From JAJEEA01 sp965116765 (GTDB taxonomy: Bacteria > Acidobacteriota > Vicinamibacteria > Vicinamibacterales > UBA8438), in NCBI GenBank assembly GCA_965116765.1, contig OZ220718.1, positions 4,402,001 through 4,466,000 of the forward strand: a stretch of DNA of 64,000 nt. The letters run 5' to 3'. The translations under genes and the position numbers were made by a program. The notes below the pieces were generated by a model. It was not told the DNA's origin and searched no databases. It saw only the letters and a list, made by a program, of their open reading frames with translations. Position 1 is the stretch's first letter; each line of letters starts with the position of its first letter. Below are positions 1 to 9,974 of this stretch, piece by piece.

Positions 1-154
1 GCCGCTCGATCTCCTGCCGTACTCGTGCGGGCACGTTCCCCGGCGTGCCGTCGACAGGGGTGGGAGCGTGGGCCGGAGAAGCGGCCCGTGGCCGGCCGCC
101 GGGGGCCGCAGGCTCGTGTTCGACAGTATGGTCTCCACCCTTCACGTCGTTCAT
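1..154 (-). CDS. Possible 5' end of an unrecognised protein, cut by the window edge
   Basis: An open frame starts at an ATG at 154 and runs off the left edge with no stop (51 codons visible). A GGTGGA sequence about 10 bases upstream could act as a ribosome binding site. The visible residues are rich in Pro, Ala and Gly and end in a more ordinary charged stretch (VPARVRQEIER). No domain is recognisable. The same frame also continues from the DUF5615-like remnant upstream, so it may be only a read-through of decayed DNA. Confidence 0.3.
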   Translation of the reverse strand, partial: MNDVKGGDHTVEHEPAAPGGRPRAASPAHAPTPVDGTPGNVPARVRQEIER

Positions 155-199
155 GATCGTTCGTTCCACCGGCGGCGCGCAAGGGTGGGCGGCCGGCAG

Positions 200-383
200 G
201 CTCCCGGCGCGCCGGACGCACACGAGTTCTCCGAAGTCAGCGTCGATCGTAACCGGAATCCTGGCTTCGGAAGTGGCTCGTTCGAGCAATGCCTGATCGC
301 CCGGATCGGGCTCGATCCGGCGGGAGTCGAGGACAGTCATGCCCCTGGGCGCGCAGCCAGTCGGCCAGCGAACGGGCCGGCAC
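200..383 (-). pseudogene. Remnant of a DUF5615 (PIN-like toxin family) gene
   Basis: Two overlapping minus-strand frames together resemble a DUF5615 protein. In one frame, 383-336 reads VPARSLADWLRAQGHD, like the family's N-terminal segment. From the ATG at 340 the next frame reads a stretch ending TIDADFGELV, like the family's conserved D-x-DFGEL core. The two parts are out of frame and the usual C-terminal third is not recognisable, so the gene is decayed. DUF5615 proteins are usually small toxin-like partners in two-gene modules. No intact antitoxin is visible. The 325 bases from 384 to 708 hold an open frame reaching 719 that I do not recognise. Family assignment is from motif memory only. 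Confidence 0.45.
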
Positions 384-708
384 AGCGATCCGGCGGTGCA
401 CCGCGGTGGCGTGCCGGCCCGTTCGCGCGCCGGGCTCGCACAGCCGCTGGAAGTCGCGCGGGGTCGCTTCAGCGTCGCTGAAGGCCTCCGGCGGCAGCAG
501 CGTCGCCGGCGCCCACCGGTCTTCTTCGTCGCCGCGGCGTGCCTCGAGCGCCCGCCGATGCCGTTGCAGCACCTCGGCCATCAGGGCGATACGTTGGCGC
601 ACGGGAACGTCCGGGAGGCGCACCAAGCCGGCATGCTGGAAGCGCCGAACTGCGGCCGGGCCTCCGCGGAATGCTCGGGGCACTTGCGTCACAAGTGACG
701 TAGCGCCG

Positions 709-1869
709 TTACGCCGCACGCGTGACGTCGGTGCCCGCGCGGCGGTTGATCCTCACGTACAGCTTCACGAACAGCTCGACCGGAGCCAGCCGTATCGCCA
801 CTTCGCGGATGCCGCACGCGACGGGGTTCATGGCGCGCATGACTCTCGCCGTCCGGCGCCCCTGGGCCACGAGGACCGCCGTCTTCGGGAGCCGCTCCCG
901 TTCGTATGCCCGCAGGGCGTCCGCCACGTTCGCGCCTTCACCGAGGGCCTGGCCGAGGGTGACGGCGTCGACAATCGCCTGGGCCGCGCCCTGGCCGGTG
1001 TGCGGCAGCAGTGGATGCGCGGCGTCCCCGAGCAGCGTCACGACCCCCTCGCCCCAGCGCGGCAGGGGGTCGCGATCGACCAGCTCGTCACGGCGCAGCT
1101 CGTCGGTAGCGGACGCGACGGCGCGAAAGGTAGCATCCATGCGCGGCGACAGGTGCGCCACGATGGCGGCGGGGTCCCGGGTATCGGGCGGGGCGATCTC
1201 GCGGGCGAGCGACAGATACCAGTAGATCGCGGTATCGCTGGCCCGGACGAGGACCGACTCGAGACCCCGACCGAGATACATGATGGCGGACAGGTCGCCC
1301 AGATGACGCACGGCGTCGGAAGCGCCCCGCACCGCGACGATGCCGCACGCCCGCGGCGGCGGCTCCGAGGGATGGAGCGCGCGGCGGATGGCGGACCCGA
1401 CCCCGTCCGCTCCGATCAGCAAGTCACCCTCGGCGGTCTCGCCGGATACGGTGTGGATGGCGACCCGATCGCCGTCCGCCCTGAATCCGGTGACTCTGCT
1501 TCCGAACGCGATCGCGTCCGGGCCGAGCGCCTCGAGCAAGGCGCCGTACAGCGCCGAGCGAACGGTGACGACCATCGGACCGCCGAGCGTTGCCTCGGAC
1601 GACGGCAGCTCGGCGCGCTTCAGAACCGTGCCGTCCATGCGGCGGAGCTCGCCGCGCGTCGGCCGGAAGCCGCGTGCCAGAACCGCGTCGGCGACGCCCA
1701 GCCGGCGGAGCGCCGCGATGGCGTTGGGCGCCATGCCGAGCCCGAAGCCGAGCTCCCGCGCCGATGCCGCGCGCTCGAACAGCCGAACGTTCCAGCCCGC
1801 TTGCCGGAGAGCGATCCCGGCCGACAGGCCGCCGATGCCGGCGCCGACGATGAGGGCGGTACGCTTCAT
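709..1869 (-). CDS. FAD-dependent monooxygenase (UbiH/salicylate-hydroxylase-like)
   Basis: This 386-residue protein has the marks of a class A flavoprotein aromatic hydroxylase. It has an N-terminal Rossmann GAGIGG motif ending in an acidic residue (VRLFERA), a middle GADGVGSAIRR segment (the DG motif), and a C-terminal GDAAHPLLPHTGQGA segment that binds the FAD ribityl chain. Such enzymes use NAD(P)H and O2 to hydroxylate aromatic or polyketide substrates in the cytoplasm; the substrate cannot be read from sequence. The ATG at 1869 follows GGAGG by 8 bases, which supports the start. Its closest visible relative is the next gene upstream (2036-3193), so the pair looks like a tandem duplication. 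The 167 bases between them hold no convincing gene. Confidence 0.88.
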   Translation of the reverse strand: MKRTALIVGAGIGGLSAGIALRQAGWNVRLFERAASARELGFGLGMAPNAIAALRRLGVADAVLARGFRPTRGELRRMDGTVLKRAELPSSEATLGGPMVVTVRSALYGALLEALGPDAIAFGSRVTGFRADGDRVAIHTVSGETAEGDLLIGADGVGSAIRRALHPSEPPPRACGIVAVRGASDAVRHLGDLSAIMYLGRGLESVLVRASDTAIYWYLSLAREIAPPDTRDPAAIVAHLSPRMDATFRAVASATDELRRDELVDRDPLPRWGEGVVTLLGDAAHPLLPHTGQGAAQAIVDAVTLGQALGEGANVADALRAYERERLPKTAVLVAQGRRTARVMRAMNPVACGIREVAIRLAPVELFVKLYVRINRRAGTDVTRAA

Positions 1870-2035
1870 CCGCGGGAGCCTCCAAACGAGAACAGGCCAT
1901 TGCCGTCCGCGTGCCGTCTCGGCGAGGTCGGTATGGATGAAAGCGTCTCGACCTCGACGACATCGAGGGCCTGCTCGAGCTCCTCGACGGCCGGTGCGGC
2001 GATGACGCCCCAGCCGTGGATGCGGCCGCGCAACA

Positions 2036-3193
2036 CTACCGGCTGACGTCGGTCCCGGCGCGTCGATTGATGGCCGCCCACATCTTCACCAGCGGCTCGA
2101 TGGGCGTCAGCCTCACGGCGACTTCGCGCAGCCGGCAGGCCACCGGGTTCATCGTTCCCATGATGCGCGCCGTCCGGCGCCCCTGGGCCACCAGCACCGC
2201 CGTCTTCTCGCGCCGGTCGCGCTCGTACGCCCGCAACGCGTCGCCGACGTTCCCGTTCTCGCCGAGCGCTTTCCCGAGCGCCACCGCGTCGACCATCGCC
2301 TGCGCTGCGCCCTGGCCGGTGTGCGGCAGCACCGGGTGGGCCGCGTCCCCGAGCAGCGTGACCACGCCCCTGCCCCAGAACGGCAGCGGGTCGCGGTCGA
2401 CGAGCTCGTCGACGCGCATGTCGGTGGTCCCCGACGTCACCGCGCGGAACGTCTCGTCGAACCGCGGCGACACGTGCCTCAGAATCGCCGCCGGATCATC
2501 CCGCATGCCGGCCGGCAGCAGCTCCCGCGCCAGCCCGAGCCCCCAGTAGATGCCGGTGTCGCTCGCCCGGGCCAGGAACGATTCCACCCCTCGTCCCATG
2601 TAGTGGATCCCGGACAGGCCGTCGAGGTGATCCACGGCACCGTGCGCCGCTGCGCGCACCGCGATGAGGCCGCTCGACCGCGGCGGCGGCTCTGCCGGAT
2701 GAAGCGCGCGCCGAATCACGGACCCCGTGCCGTCAGCGCCGACCAGCAGGTCGCCCTCGGCGACGTCGCCGTCCGCGGTCCGCAGAGCGACACGGTCGCC
2801 CGCCACCGAGAACCCGGTCGCTTCGCAGTCGAGGGTGACCGCGTCCTCCCCGACCGCCTCCAGCAGGGCGCCGTGGACGGCCGGGCGCAACGCCACCACC
2901 GTCGGGCCGCCCATCACCTCCGGCGGTGGATAGTCCGCACGCTTCAGGACCGTGCCGTCCATCCGCCGCGCCTCGCCCCGCGTCGGCACGACCCCGCGAG
3001 CCAGCACCACGTCGGCGACGCCCAGCTCGCGCAGCGCCGCCATCGCGTTGGGGGCGACGAGCAGCGCGAAGCCGAGCTCCCGCGCCGACGCGGCGCGCTC
3101 GAAGACGCGGACGTTCCAGCCCGCCTTGCGGAGGGAGATGGCGGCCGACAGGCCGCCGATGCCGGCGCCGACGATGAGCGCGGTGCGCGTCAC
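2036..3193 (-). CDS. FAD-dependent monooxygenase, tandem paralogue
   Basis: A second flavoprotein hydroxylase of 385 residues, alignable end to end with the neighbour at 709-1869. It shares the GAGIGGLSA Rossmann loop, the phrase RAASARELGF, a GADGTGSVIRR segment and GDAAHPVLPHTGQGAAQAMVDA. I chose the GTG at 3193 because GGAGG lies 10 bases upstream; the open frame extends to a GTG at 3211, which would place that GGAGG inside the coding sequence. Function is inferred to be FAD- and NAD(P)H-dependent hydroxylation of an unknown aromatic-like compound. The two copies have diverged most in the middle, which suggests different substrates rather than redundancy. Confidence 0.86.
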   Translation of the reverse strand: MTRTALIVGAGIGGLSAAISLRKAGWNVRVFERAASARELGFALLVAPNAMAALRELGVADVVLARGVVPTRGEARRMDGTVLKRADYPPPEVMGGPTVVALRPAVHGALLEAVGEDAVTLDCEATGFSVAGDRVALRTADGDVAEGDLLVGADGTGSVIRRALHPAEPPPRSSGLIAVRAAAHGAVDHLDGLSGIHYMGRGVESFLARASDTGIYWGLGLARELLPAGMRDDPAAILRHVSPRFDETFRAVTSGTTDMRVDELVDRDPLPFWGRGVVTLLGDAAHPVLPHTGQGAAQAMVDAVALGKALGENGNVGDALRAYERDRREKTAVLVAQGRRTARIMGTMNPVACRLREVAVRLTPIEPLVKMWAAINRRAGTDVSR

Positions 3194-3257
3194 GGCCCGG
3201 CGCCTCCGCACGGCACGAGCCTGTTCCTGTGGCGCACGACCGGCGGAAACAACAGGG

Positions 3258-3347
3258 TCACTCGGGCAGAGCGAACACGAACAAATTGTTCCCCGCGCTC
3301 GGGCGCAGCTCCGGCGTCAGCCCGAGGAACCCCGACGCGGTGCCGGC
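3258..3347 (-). pseudogene. Stray 3' end of a PQQ dehydrogenase gene
   Basis: Thirty codons on the minus strand, from about AGTASGFLG to GNNLFVFALPE and a TGA stop at 3258-3260, match almost residue for residue the C-terminus of the intact PQQ dehydrogenase that ends at 6095. Homology stops abruptly on both sides and there is no start or body. This is a duplicated gene scrap about 2.8 kb downstream of its likely parent. Confidence 0.8.
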
Positions 3348-3452
3348 CGCTGCCCTTGAGCTTCCGGACTGTCTGTTGACAGATTCCGCGTGCCCTAATC
3401 TTTAGTCGTGGCGTAGCCCTGGTAGGTCGCTCATGGGCCGGGCTCTGGACGG

Positions 3453-4346
3453 CTACGACGTGACGGTGACCTTCACATAGCCATTCGTCCAGCAGCACTG
3501 GTTGCCGGCGGAGCTGTCGACCCGGCCGAAGCTGTCGGCGCGCACACGGATCACGTACTCGCCCGGCTGCTGGAAGGTCGCAGTCGTGGTCACCATCCCC
3601 TCTGTCTCGGCGATCGGCTCCGTGTGCGGGTTGAAGACCACCGCGCCCGGACCGGCATGCTTGAACCAGGTCACGTTCAGCGCCGCCGTGTCGCCCCGCC
3701 GTCTGACCGGGAGCGGTTCTTCGTCCCGCACGCTGTCATCATGGATCCAGACCGTCAGCGAAAGCGGCGTGTCCACCGACGCGCGCATCGGCTCCGCGTC
3801 GATCCCGGTGGGACCCCGGCCGGCAGGGCCGTCGGGGCTGAAGCGGACCAGTGGGGGCTGCGACCCCATAGCCATCGGCCATCGGAGCTGGTAGGCACCG
3901 GTCTTGGCGCTTCCAGGCACGGAGAAGGTCCGTTCCTGGTTGACCAGGGTCCAGACGACGTCGCCGCTGAAGCTGGCCGGCACGTTCACGGTGAACACCC
4001 CCCGCTGCCGGTCTCGCCGGCGCGTGCGCGTGGCGCCCTCACGCACGACAGGCGGGAACGACGTGGGTTGCCGGCCGTCGAACTCCGCCGGTTCGATGAA
4101 GTTGTCAGGACCCAGGGGAATCTCCACGACCTCGGTCAGGTTGAGGTTGGAATAGCCGAACGACAGGGTGACGGTTCCATCCGGATTCCGGTACCAGCCG
4201 TCGAAGAACGGGGCCACCCGAAGTCCGTTCGGCGGCAGCGGGGTAAGTGGTCGTTGTTGCTGGGCCCCCAGCGATAAGGAGCCGATGAGCATTGCGGCTG
4301 CGAGGCCACCCGCGAGCCATCGTCCGAGCACTGGCGTTCCCTCCAT
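3453..4346 (-). CDS. Exported protein of unknown function with beta-rich C-terminus
   Basis: A 297-residue protein with a signal peptide (LGRWLAGGLAAAMLIGSLSLGAQ). It then has a proline-rich linker, a segment with FDGWYRNPDGTVTLSFGYSNLN, and a C-terminal Ig-like stretch (TTTATFQQPGEYVIRVRADS) ending near a CC pair at QCCW. I do not recognise a named family. Similar proteins sit beside c-type cytochrome/copper-monooxygenase-like genes in Acidobacteriota as I remember them, and that is the case here. The frame is open back to a GTG at 4418, but a 12-bp hairpin followed by a T run lies between that GTG and the ATG at 4346. The shorter start also puts the signal peptide at the N-terminus. Likely periplasmic. 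Confidence 0.7.
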   Translation of the reverse strand: MEGTPVLGRWLAGGLAAAMLIGSLSLGAQQQRPLTPLPPNGLRVAPFFDGWYRNPDGTVTLSFGYSNLNLTEVVEIPLGPDNFIEPAEFDGRQPTSFPPVVREGATRTRRRDRQRGVFTVNVPASFSGDVVWTLVNQERTFSVPGSAKTGAYQLRWPMAMGSQPPLVRFSPDGPAGRGPTGIDAEPMRASVDTPLSLTVWIHDDSVRDEEPLPVRRRGDTAALNVTWFKHAGPGAVVFNPHTEPIAETEGMVTTTATFQQPGEYVIRVRADSFGRVDSSAGNQCCWTNGYVKVTVTS

Positions 4347-4362
4347 CAACGCGTTGCCGCCG

Positions 4363-4396
4363 AAAAGCGAGAGCCTCTCGATACCGAGAGGCTCTC
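4363..4396 (-). terminator. Hairpin terminator after the cytochrome gene
   Basis: A perfect 12-bp stem (GAGAGCCTCTCG and its complement) with a 4-base loop spans 4369-4396. On the minus strand it is followed by a short T run at 4366-4363. It sits 35 bases past the stop of the gene at 4431-5789 and just upstream of the ATG at 4346. It probably ends the upstream transcript and separates the two genes. Confidence 0.65.
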
Positions 4397-4430
4397 TCGC
4401 CACAGACCAATTCCGCACGTCTCCGTGCTG

Positions 4431-5789
4431 CTACTCCTCGTTGTCCGTCTGCCTGCGACTCTCCCGCTCGGCCGCCAGACGCTCGTAGCCCTCGTCGTCG
4501 AGATGCGTCACGGCGATCCATGCATGCGACATCTCGTCCGCCGTACGGCTGCCCGGTCCCACCCACTGAGTCGGGTCGGGGTTCTGCGGGTTCCCGGCCG
4601 TATTGTCGTAGTAGCCGGTGATCACCAGGACGGACCCCGCCGGGACGAGCGGTGCGGCGTCTTCTGCGTAGATGTGACTGGTGTGCCAGTCGTTGGTCCA
4701 GTTGGACACCGAGCTCACCATCTCCAGCTCGCCCGTCTCCGGATGGAAGAGCTCAAGAGTCTTGCCCACTAGACGGAAGTGACCGTGCGGTTGGAAGCTG
4801 TCGATCCGCACCGGGGTCTCGAAGGAATGGAACCCCTGCGTCATCGCCGTGCCATGCGGTGGGAGCTCGAGCTCGCTGCCCTTCATCAGCAGGGAATACA
4901 GCTTGAGATCCTGTTGGTATTGCACCTGCTCCTGATGGCCCTCCGGGTAGAGCCATACGCCCATCTCGACCACGTCGTTCTCGATGACCTCGCCGGTCGG
5001 ATAGTAGTGGACGTCCCAACTGACCATCGAGTCGGCCGGGAGGAGACGACAGGCGTCCTCCGGAACGATCTCGCCGACCTTCCCGAGCGCGTACTCGGAG
5101 AGCCGCTCGACCTGGACCCACTCCCCGCTCTCCTCGTCGAAACCGAGCACCTGGCTGTTGGCGTGGTGCGCGGCGGCGCGCCCCTCGGGCGACGGCTTGA
5201 CGGAGACCGCCTTGAGGCACCGGTCCTCGGTCAGGCCGGTCGGCACGATCGGCCGCCACCAGACGTCCGACCCATCGGCCGCCAGCGTGTACGGCTTCGT
5301 CCGGATCACCAGGTCCGGCGGGCCGAACTCATCCGCATAGGCCCACTCGCTGAGATCCGGAAACGACAGCGGCGGCGGAAGATCGGCCGGGTCGCCAAGG
5401 GGTGCCCCGTCGTCCACCCAGCGGGCTATCGTCTCGATTTCGGACAGGCTCAGCCGGAGGTCGTCCTTCAGCTCCTGAATCCCGATGTCGCGGTCGTATC
5501 GATAGGGCGGCATCTCGCCCGTTACCACGCGCTGCTTGATCGACCGAGCCCAGGGGCGCACTTCCTGGTAGGTCGTGAGCGACATCGGGCCGATCGAGCC
5601 GGGCCGGTGGCACTGCTGGCAGTTACTCTGGAAAATCGGGGCGATGTCCCGAGCGAAGGTCACCGCGGGCGCGTCGCCGGGCGATTGGGCCGCCGCGGGC
5701 GCGCCCCAGGTCACACTGAGGACAGCGACCCCAAGACTCCAGGCAACCAGCCGGCCGCCCGACGAAGCGTGGAGGGGAATGTTCAGCAT
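4431..5789 (-). CDS. Exported c-type cytochrome with copper monooxygenase-like domain
   Basis: A 452-residue exported protein. After the signal peptide, residues 57-61 are CQQCH, a single c-type haem site in a short cytochrome domain (DIAPIFQSNCQQCH ... MSLTTYQEV). The larger C-terminal part has HHANSQV near residue 205, DVHYYPTG about 50 residues later and GHFRLVG further on. These are typical of Acidobacterial proteins related to copper type II ascorbate-dependent monooxygenases, where the His residues bind copper. The substrate is unknown; redox activity in the periplasm is an inference. The ATG at 5789 is preceded by GAGAGG at good spacing, better than the GTG three codons upstream. A terminator follows. 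Confidence 0.78.
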   Translation of the reverse strand: MLNIPLHASSGGRLVAWSLGVAVLSVTWGAPAAAQSPGDAPAVTFARDIAPIFQSNCQQCHRPGSIGPMSLTTYQEVRPWARSIKQRVVTGEMPPYRYDRDIGIQELKDDLRLSLSEIETIARWVDDGAPLGDPADLPPPLSFPDLSEWAYADEFGPPDLVIRTKPYTLAADGSDVWWRPIVPTGLTEDRCLKAVSVKPSPEGRAAAHHANSQVLGFDEESGEWVQVERLSEYALGKVGEIVPEDACRLLPADSMVSWDVHYYPTGEVIENDVVEMGVWLYPEGHQEQVQYQQDLKLYSLLMKGSELELPPHGTAMTQGFHSFETPVRIDSFQPHGHFRLVGKTLELFHPETGELEMVSSVSNWTNDWHTSHIYAEDAAPLVPAGSVLVITGYYDNTAGNPQNPDPTQWVGPGSRTADEMSHAWIAVTHLDDEGYERLAAERESRRQTDNEE

Positions 5790-5942
5790 AAACGACACCT
5801 CTCAGGACACCCTGGTTCCGAACGCACATCCTACTACAGAATGTCCGTCCCGGGCGAGTTCTCGATTCGTGGCCGCTGGGCCGGCAACCCCGTCGGTCAG
5901 CTCGCTGCGTCCGACCCGAATGGGGTGTGCTGACCAACGCGT

Positions 5943-6047
5943 TCAGCACGGATTCTGGAGCATCTCCGTGGCGAGAGCGTCGGCGAGTTGCTGCCGTTCC
6001 CTGCGGAGCAAGCGAATCTCCGCTTCGAGGGCCGAGACGTCAGTGGT
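5943..6047 (-). pseudogene. Short coiled-coil coding remnant
   Basis: A 34-codon stretch, bounded upstream in frame by TAA and ending in TGA at 5943-5945, reads as a strongly helical coiled coil (ALEAEIRLLRRERQQLADAL). It has no start codon or ribosome binding site. It resembles the tail of a small regulatory or transposase-accessory protein, but is too short to assign. The rest of the gap between 5789 and 6095 holds nothing recognisable. Confidence 0.3.
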
Positions 6048-6094
6048 TTACGTGACTGTCAGCACAGCCCTGGACCCCAACGGAATCTCATTGG

Positions 6095-7852
6095 TCACTC
6101 AGGCAGGGCGAACACGAACAGGTTGTTCCCCGCGCTGGGCCGCAGCTCCGGCGTCAGCCCGAGGAAGCCCGAGGCGGTGCCGGCCGAGCCGGTGCCGACG
6201 GCGACGTACTGGCGGCCGTCGACGGCGTAGCTGATCGGGAAGCTCGTCACCGCCGAGCCGAGGTTGATCTCCCACAGGATCTCGCCCGTCTCCTGGTCGA
6301 ACGCCCGGAACCGGCCGTTCACGTCGCCGCCGAACACCAGCCCGCCGCCGGTCGCGACCAGCGACATGGTGGCCGAGCGCTGCGAGTGGAGCCAGCGGGT
6401 CTCTCCCGTCTCGGCCGAGATCGCCTGCACGGTGCCGACCTGGTCCATGCCCGGCGCGATCTGGTTGCGGACGGCGAGGGCGTAGTGGCTGCCGGCGTCG
6501 GTCGAGGCGAGCATGCGCGCGCAGACGTTGCGCAGGGGCATGTACATGGTGTTGGTCAGGGGGCTGTAGGCGCCCGCCTCCCAGTCCTTGCCGCCGAACC
6601 AGCTCGGGCACGCCAGCACCTCCTGGCCCTCGGCGGTGAAGACGATCTCGCCGTTGGGGGTGACCGCCCCGGTGGCGCCGTCGATGTCGGTGATGACGTT
6701 CTGGGGGACGGTGGGCGTGGCCCAGAGGAACTCGCCGGTCGCGCGGTCGAGGGTGTAGACGACGCCGGTCTTGCCGGGGATGCCGGTCACCACGCGCCGC
6801 GTCTCGCCGGCCGTGAGGCCCGGGTTGATCCAGCTCACGGCGGCGGGGTCGGGGGCCACCGCGGTGTCGACGAGGAGCCGCTCGAACGGATGGTCGAGGT
6901 CCCAGTGGTCGTTCAGGTGCTGGTAGTACCAGCGAATCTCGCCGGTGTCGGCGTCGAGGGCGAGGGTGGAGTTGTGGTACAGGTGCGTGTTCTCGATGCC
7001 GCCCCGCAGGAACTTGGGGGCCGGCGACGTGACGGAGGTGCCGACGAAGACGAGGTTCAGGTCGAGGTCGACGCTGGGGGCCGTCCACGACCCCACGTGC
7101 ACGCGGTCCTCGTAGGGCACGTCGCCCCACGTCTCGTCGCCGGGCTCGCCGGGGGCGGGCACGAGCCGCCGGCGCCACAGCTCGTCGCCGGTCTCGGCGT
7201 CGTGGGCCGCGATGATGCACGCCTCGGGTCCCGCCCACGGGCGGCAGCTTCGGCCCGAGAACGCCTTGCCGGCGGCGACGATGGGGCCCGACGAGTGCCG
7301 GGCGGGGTTCACGGTGTAGTCGAGGATCTCGGTCTCCCAGACGAGCTCGCCGGTGCGGGCGTCGACGGCGTAGATGTAGTCGTCGTTGCTCGTGTCGATG
7401 ATGCGGGTGCCGTGGATGGCGATGTTGCGGTTCACGCTGACGAGCCCGCGGATGTAGTCGTCGATGTCGTCGGGCAGATCGCGGCGGTACTCCCAGCGCA
7501 GGTCGCCGGTCACCGCGTCGATGGCCTGGATGACGTCGTTGGGGTTCGGCATGTAGAGGACGCCGCCGTAGGCGATGGGCGTGCCCTGCTGGCTGCCGGG
7601 GGCGAGGGCGCGGGTCCACACCATGCGCAGGTCGCCGACGTTGGTGCGGTCGATCTGGTCGAGGGGGCTGTAGCCCCAGCCGTCGAGGGTGCGGCGCCAC
7701 ATGAGCCAGTCGCCGTCGGCCGGGTCGGCGAGCATGGCGTCGGTGACGGGAACGAAGTCGTCGCCGGTCTGCGCGGCGGGATGCGAGACCGAGGCGGTCG
7801 CGACGACGACCGCGGCCAGCAGCCAACGGACAGTGGTGTGCATTGCATTCAT
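6095..7852 (-). CDS. PQQ-dependent (quinoprotein) dehydrogenase, exported
   Basis: A 585-residue quinoprotein of the alcohol/glucose dehydrogenase type. It has a signal peptide (TTVRWLLAAVVVATASVSHPAAQ), the family opening DWLMWRRTLDGWGYSPLDQI, and repeated beta-propeller blades of the form AIDAVTGDLRWEY, AVDARTGELVWET, ALDADTGEIRWYY and AFDQETGEILWEI. These enzymes oxidise alcohols or sugars in the periplasm with PQQ and pass electrons to a cytochrome or quinone. There is no fused haem domain, so a separate electron acceptor is needed; the cytochrome gene just downstream is a candidate by position only. The ATG at 7852 follows a GGGAGCAGGA sequence; an upstream extension to 7888 lacks such a site. 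Its 3' end is duplicated at 3258. Confidence 0.88.
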   Translation of the reverse strand: MNAMHTTVRWLLAAVVVATASVSHPAAQTGDDFVPVTDAMLADPADGDWLMWRRTLDGWGYSPLDQIDRTNVGDLRMVWTRALAPGSQQGTPIAYGGVLYMPNPNDVIQAIDAVTGDLRWEYRRDLPDDIDDYIRGLVSVNRNIAIHGTRIIDTSNDDYIYAVDARTGELVWETEILDYTVNPARHSSGPIVAAGKAFSGRSCRPWAGPEACIIAAHDAETGDELWRRRLVPAPGEPGDETWGDVPYEDRVHVGSWTAPSVDLDLNLVFVGTSVTSPAPKFLRGGIENTHLYHNSTLALDADTGEIRWYYQHLNDHWDLDHPFERLLVDTAVAPDPAAVSWINPGLTAGETRRVVTGIPGKTGVVYTLDRATGEFLWATPTVPQNVITDIDGATGAVTPNGEIVFTAEGQEVLACPSWFGGKDWEAGAYSPLTNTMYMPLRNVCARMLASTDAGSHYALAVRNQIAPGMDQVGTVQAISAETGETRWLHSQRSATMSLVATGGGLVFGGDVNGRFRAFDQETGEILWEINLGSAVTSFPISYAVDGRQYVAVGTGSAGTASGFLGLTPELRPSAGNNLFVFALPE

Positions 7853-7959
7853 GGTCCTGCTCCCGTCGTGATTCCGGGCAATCTGCACTGACGGCCCATT
7901 CTACTCGTGCGCCGGCACGGCGGAAGGGCCACCCGGCTTGCATCCGTCCGTCGAGTGCC

Positions 7960-8998
7960 TCACTGCCATCGGAACACGCGGAGCGCGACCACGAACGAGA
8001 CCGCGCCCCAGCCGGCCAGGATGCCGAGCTCGCCGCCGATGCCGGCCAGCCCGTGCCCGTTCAGCATCACGCCGCGCAGGGCGTCGATCATCGCCGTGAG
8101 GGGGAGCACGCGGATGAACGGCTGGGCCGCCTCGGGGAAGTTCGTCACCGCGAAGAACACGCCGCTGCAGACCCACATGGGGACCATCACCACGTTCATG
8201 ATGCCCGAGACCCCCTCGATGGTGCGGGCCCGGCACGCCGTCAGGAGCCCGAGGCCCCCGAAGGCGAGGGCGCCGACCAGGGCCACCACGACCAGGGTCG
8301 CGAAGCGCCCCTCGTTTCCGACGCCGAAGACCCAGGCGGCGAACCCGAGGAGCGCGGTCATCTCGAGGGCGAGGAACGCGAGCCGCGACATGACCAGCGA
8401 CGCCAGGAAATGCGAGCGGCGCATGGGGGTGGCGATCATCCGCTTCAGCAGCTTGCGCGACCGCGCCACCACGATGCCGAAGCCGAGCCCCCACATGCCC
8501 GAGCCCATGATGTTCATGCCCAGCAGGCCAGGCACCAGCCAGTCGATGTAGCGGCTGCCGGGCGTCGCCACCTCTTCCGTGCGGGCCGCCCCCGCGGGGT
8601 CGTGACCGGCCTCGCCGGCCAAGGCCCGGTCGACGAGCAGGCGGGCGAGGCGGCTCTCGGGGCGGACGGGGTCGTAGCGATAGGTGGGCGGCGATCCGGG
8701 CACCACCACCAGGTGAGCGCGGCCGTCCCGCAGGAGGGTCAGCTCGTCCCCCTCGGGAGCGGCGAACGCCTCGAGATCGCCGGTCTGCGCCAGGGCGGCG
8801 AGGACCGGCGCCGCATCCGGCGCGTTCCTGACCGCCACCGGCACCGGCTCCTCGCCCCGGGCCTGGAACGCGATGCCGAGGGCCAGGGCCATCAGGATGG
8901 GGAAGACGAAGATCCAGAACACCATCTCCGGCTCCCGGATCGTCAGCCTGAACCGGGCGAGGGTGAGCGCGGCGAGGGGATGCTGCATGAAGCCGCCG

Positions 8999-9006
<8 letters not shown>
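7960..9006 (-). CDS. ABC-2 type transporter permease
   Basis: A 348-residue membrane protein. It has one N-terminal helix (MVFWIFVFPILMALALGIAF), a soluble region of about 180 residues, then five helices in the C-terminal half (GLLGMNIMGSGMWGLGF, MTALLGFAAWVFG, LVVVALVGALAFGGLGLL, VVMVPMWVCSGVFF, LGILAGWGAVSFVVAL). This is the usual layout of ABC-2 exporters of the Ybh/drug-resistance type. Its start overlaps the stop of the upstream ATPase gene by 8 bases, so the two are translated together and form one exporter. Exported substrate unknown. Confidence 0.87.
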
Positions 9007-9961
<955 letters not shown>

Positions 9962-9974
9962 CGCCAGGAGCCGC

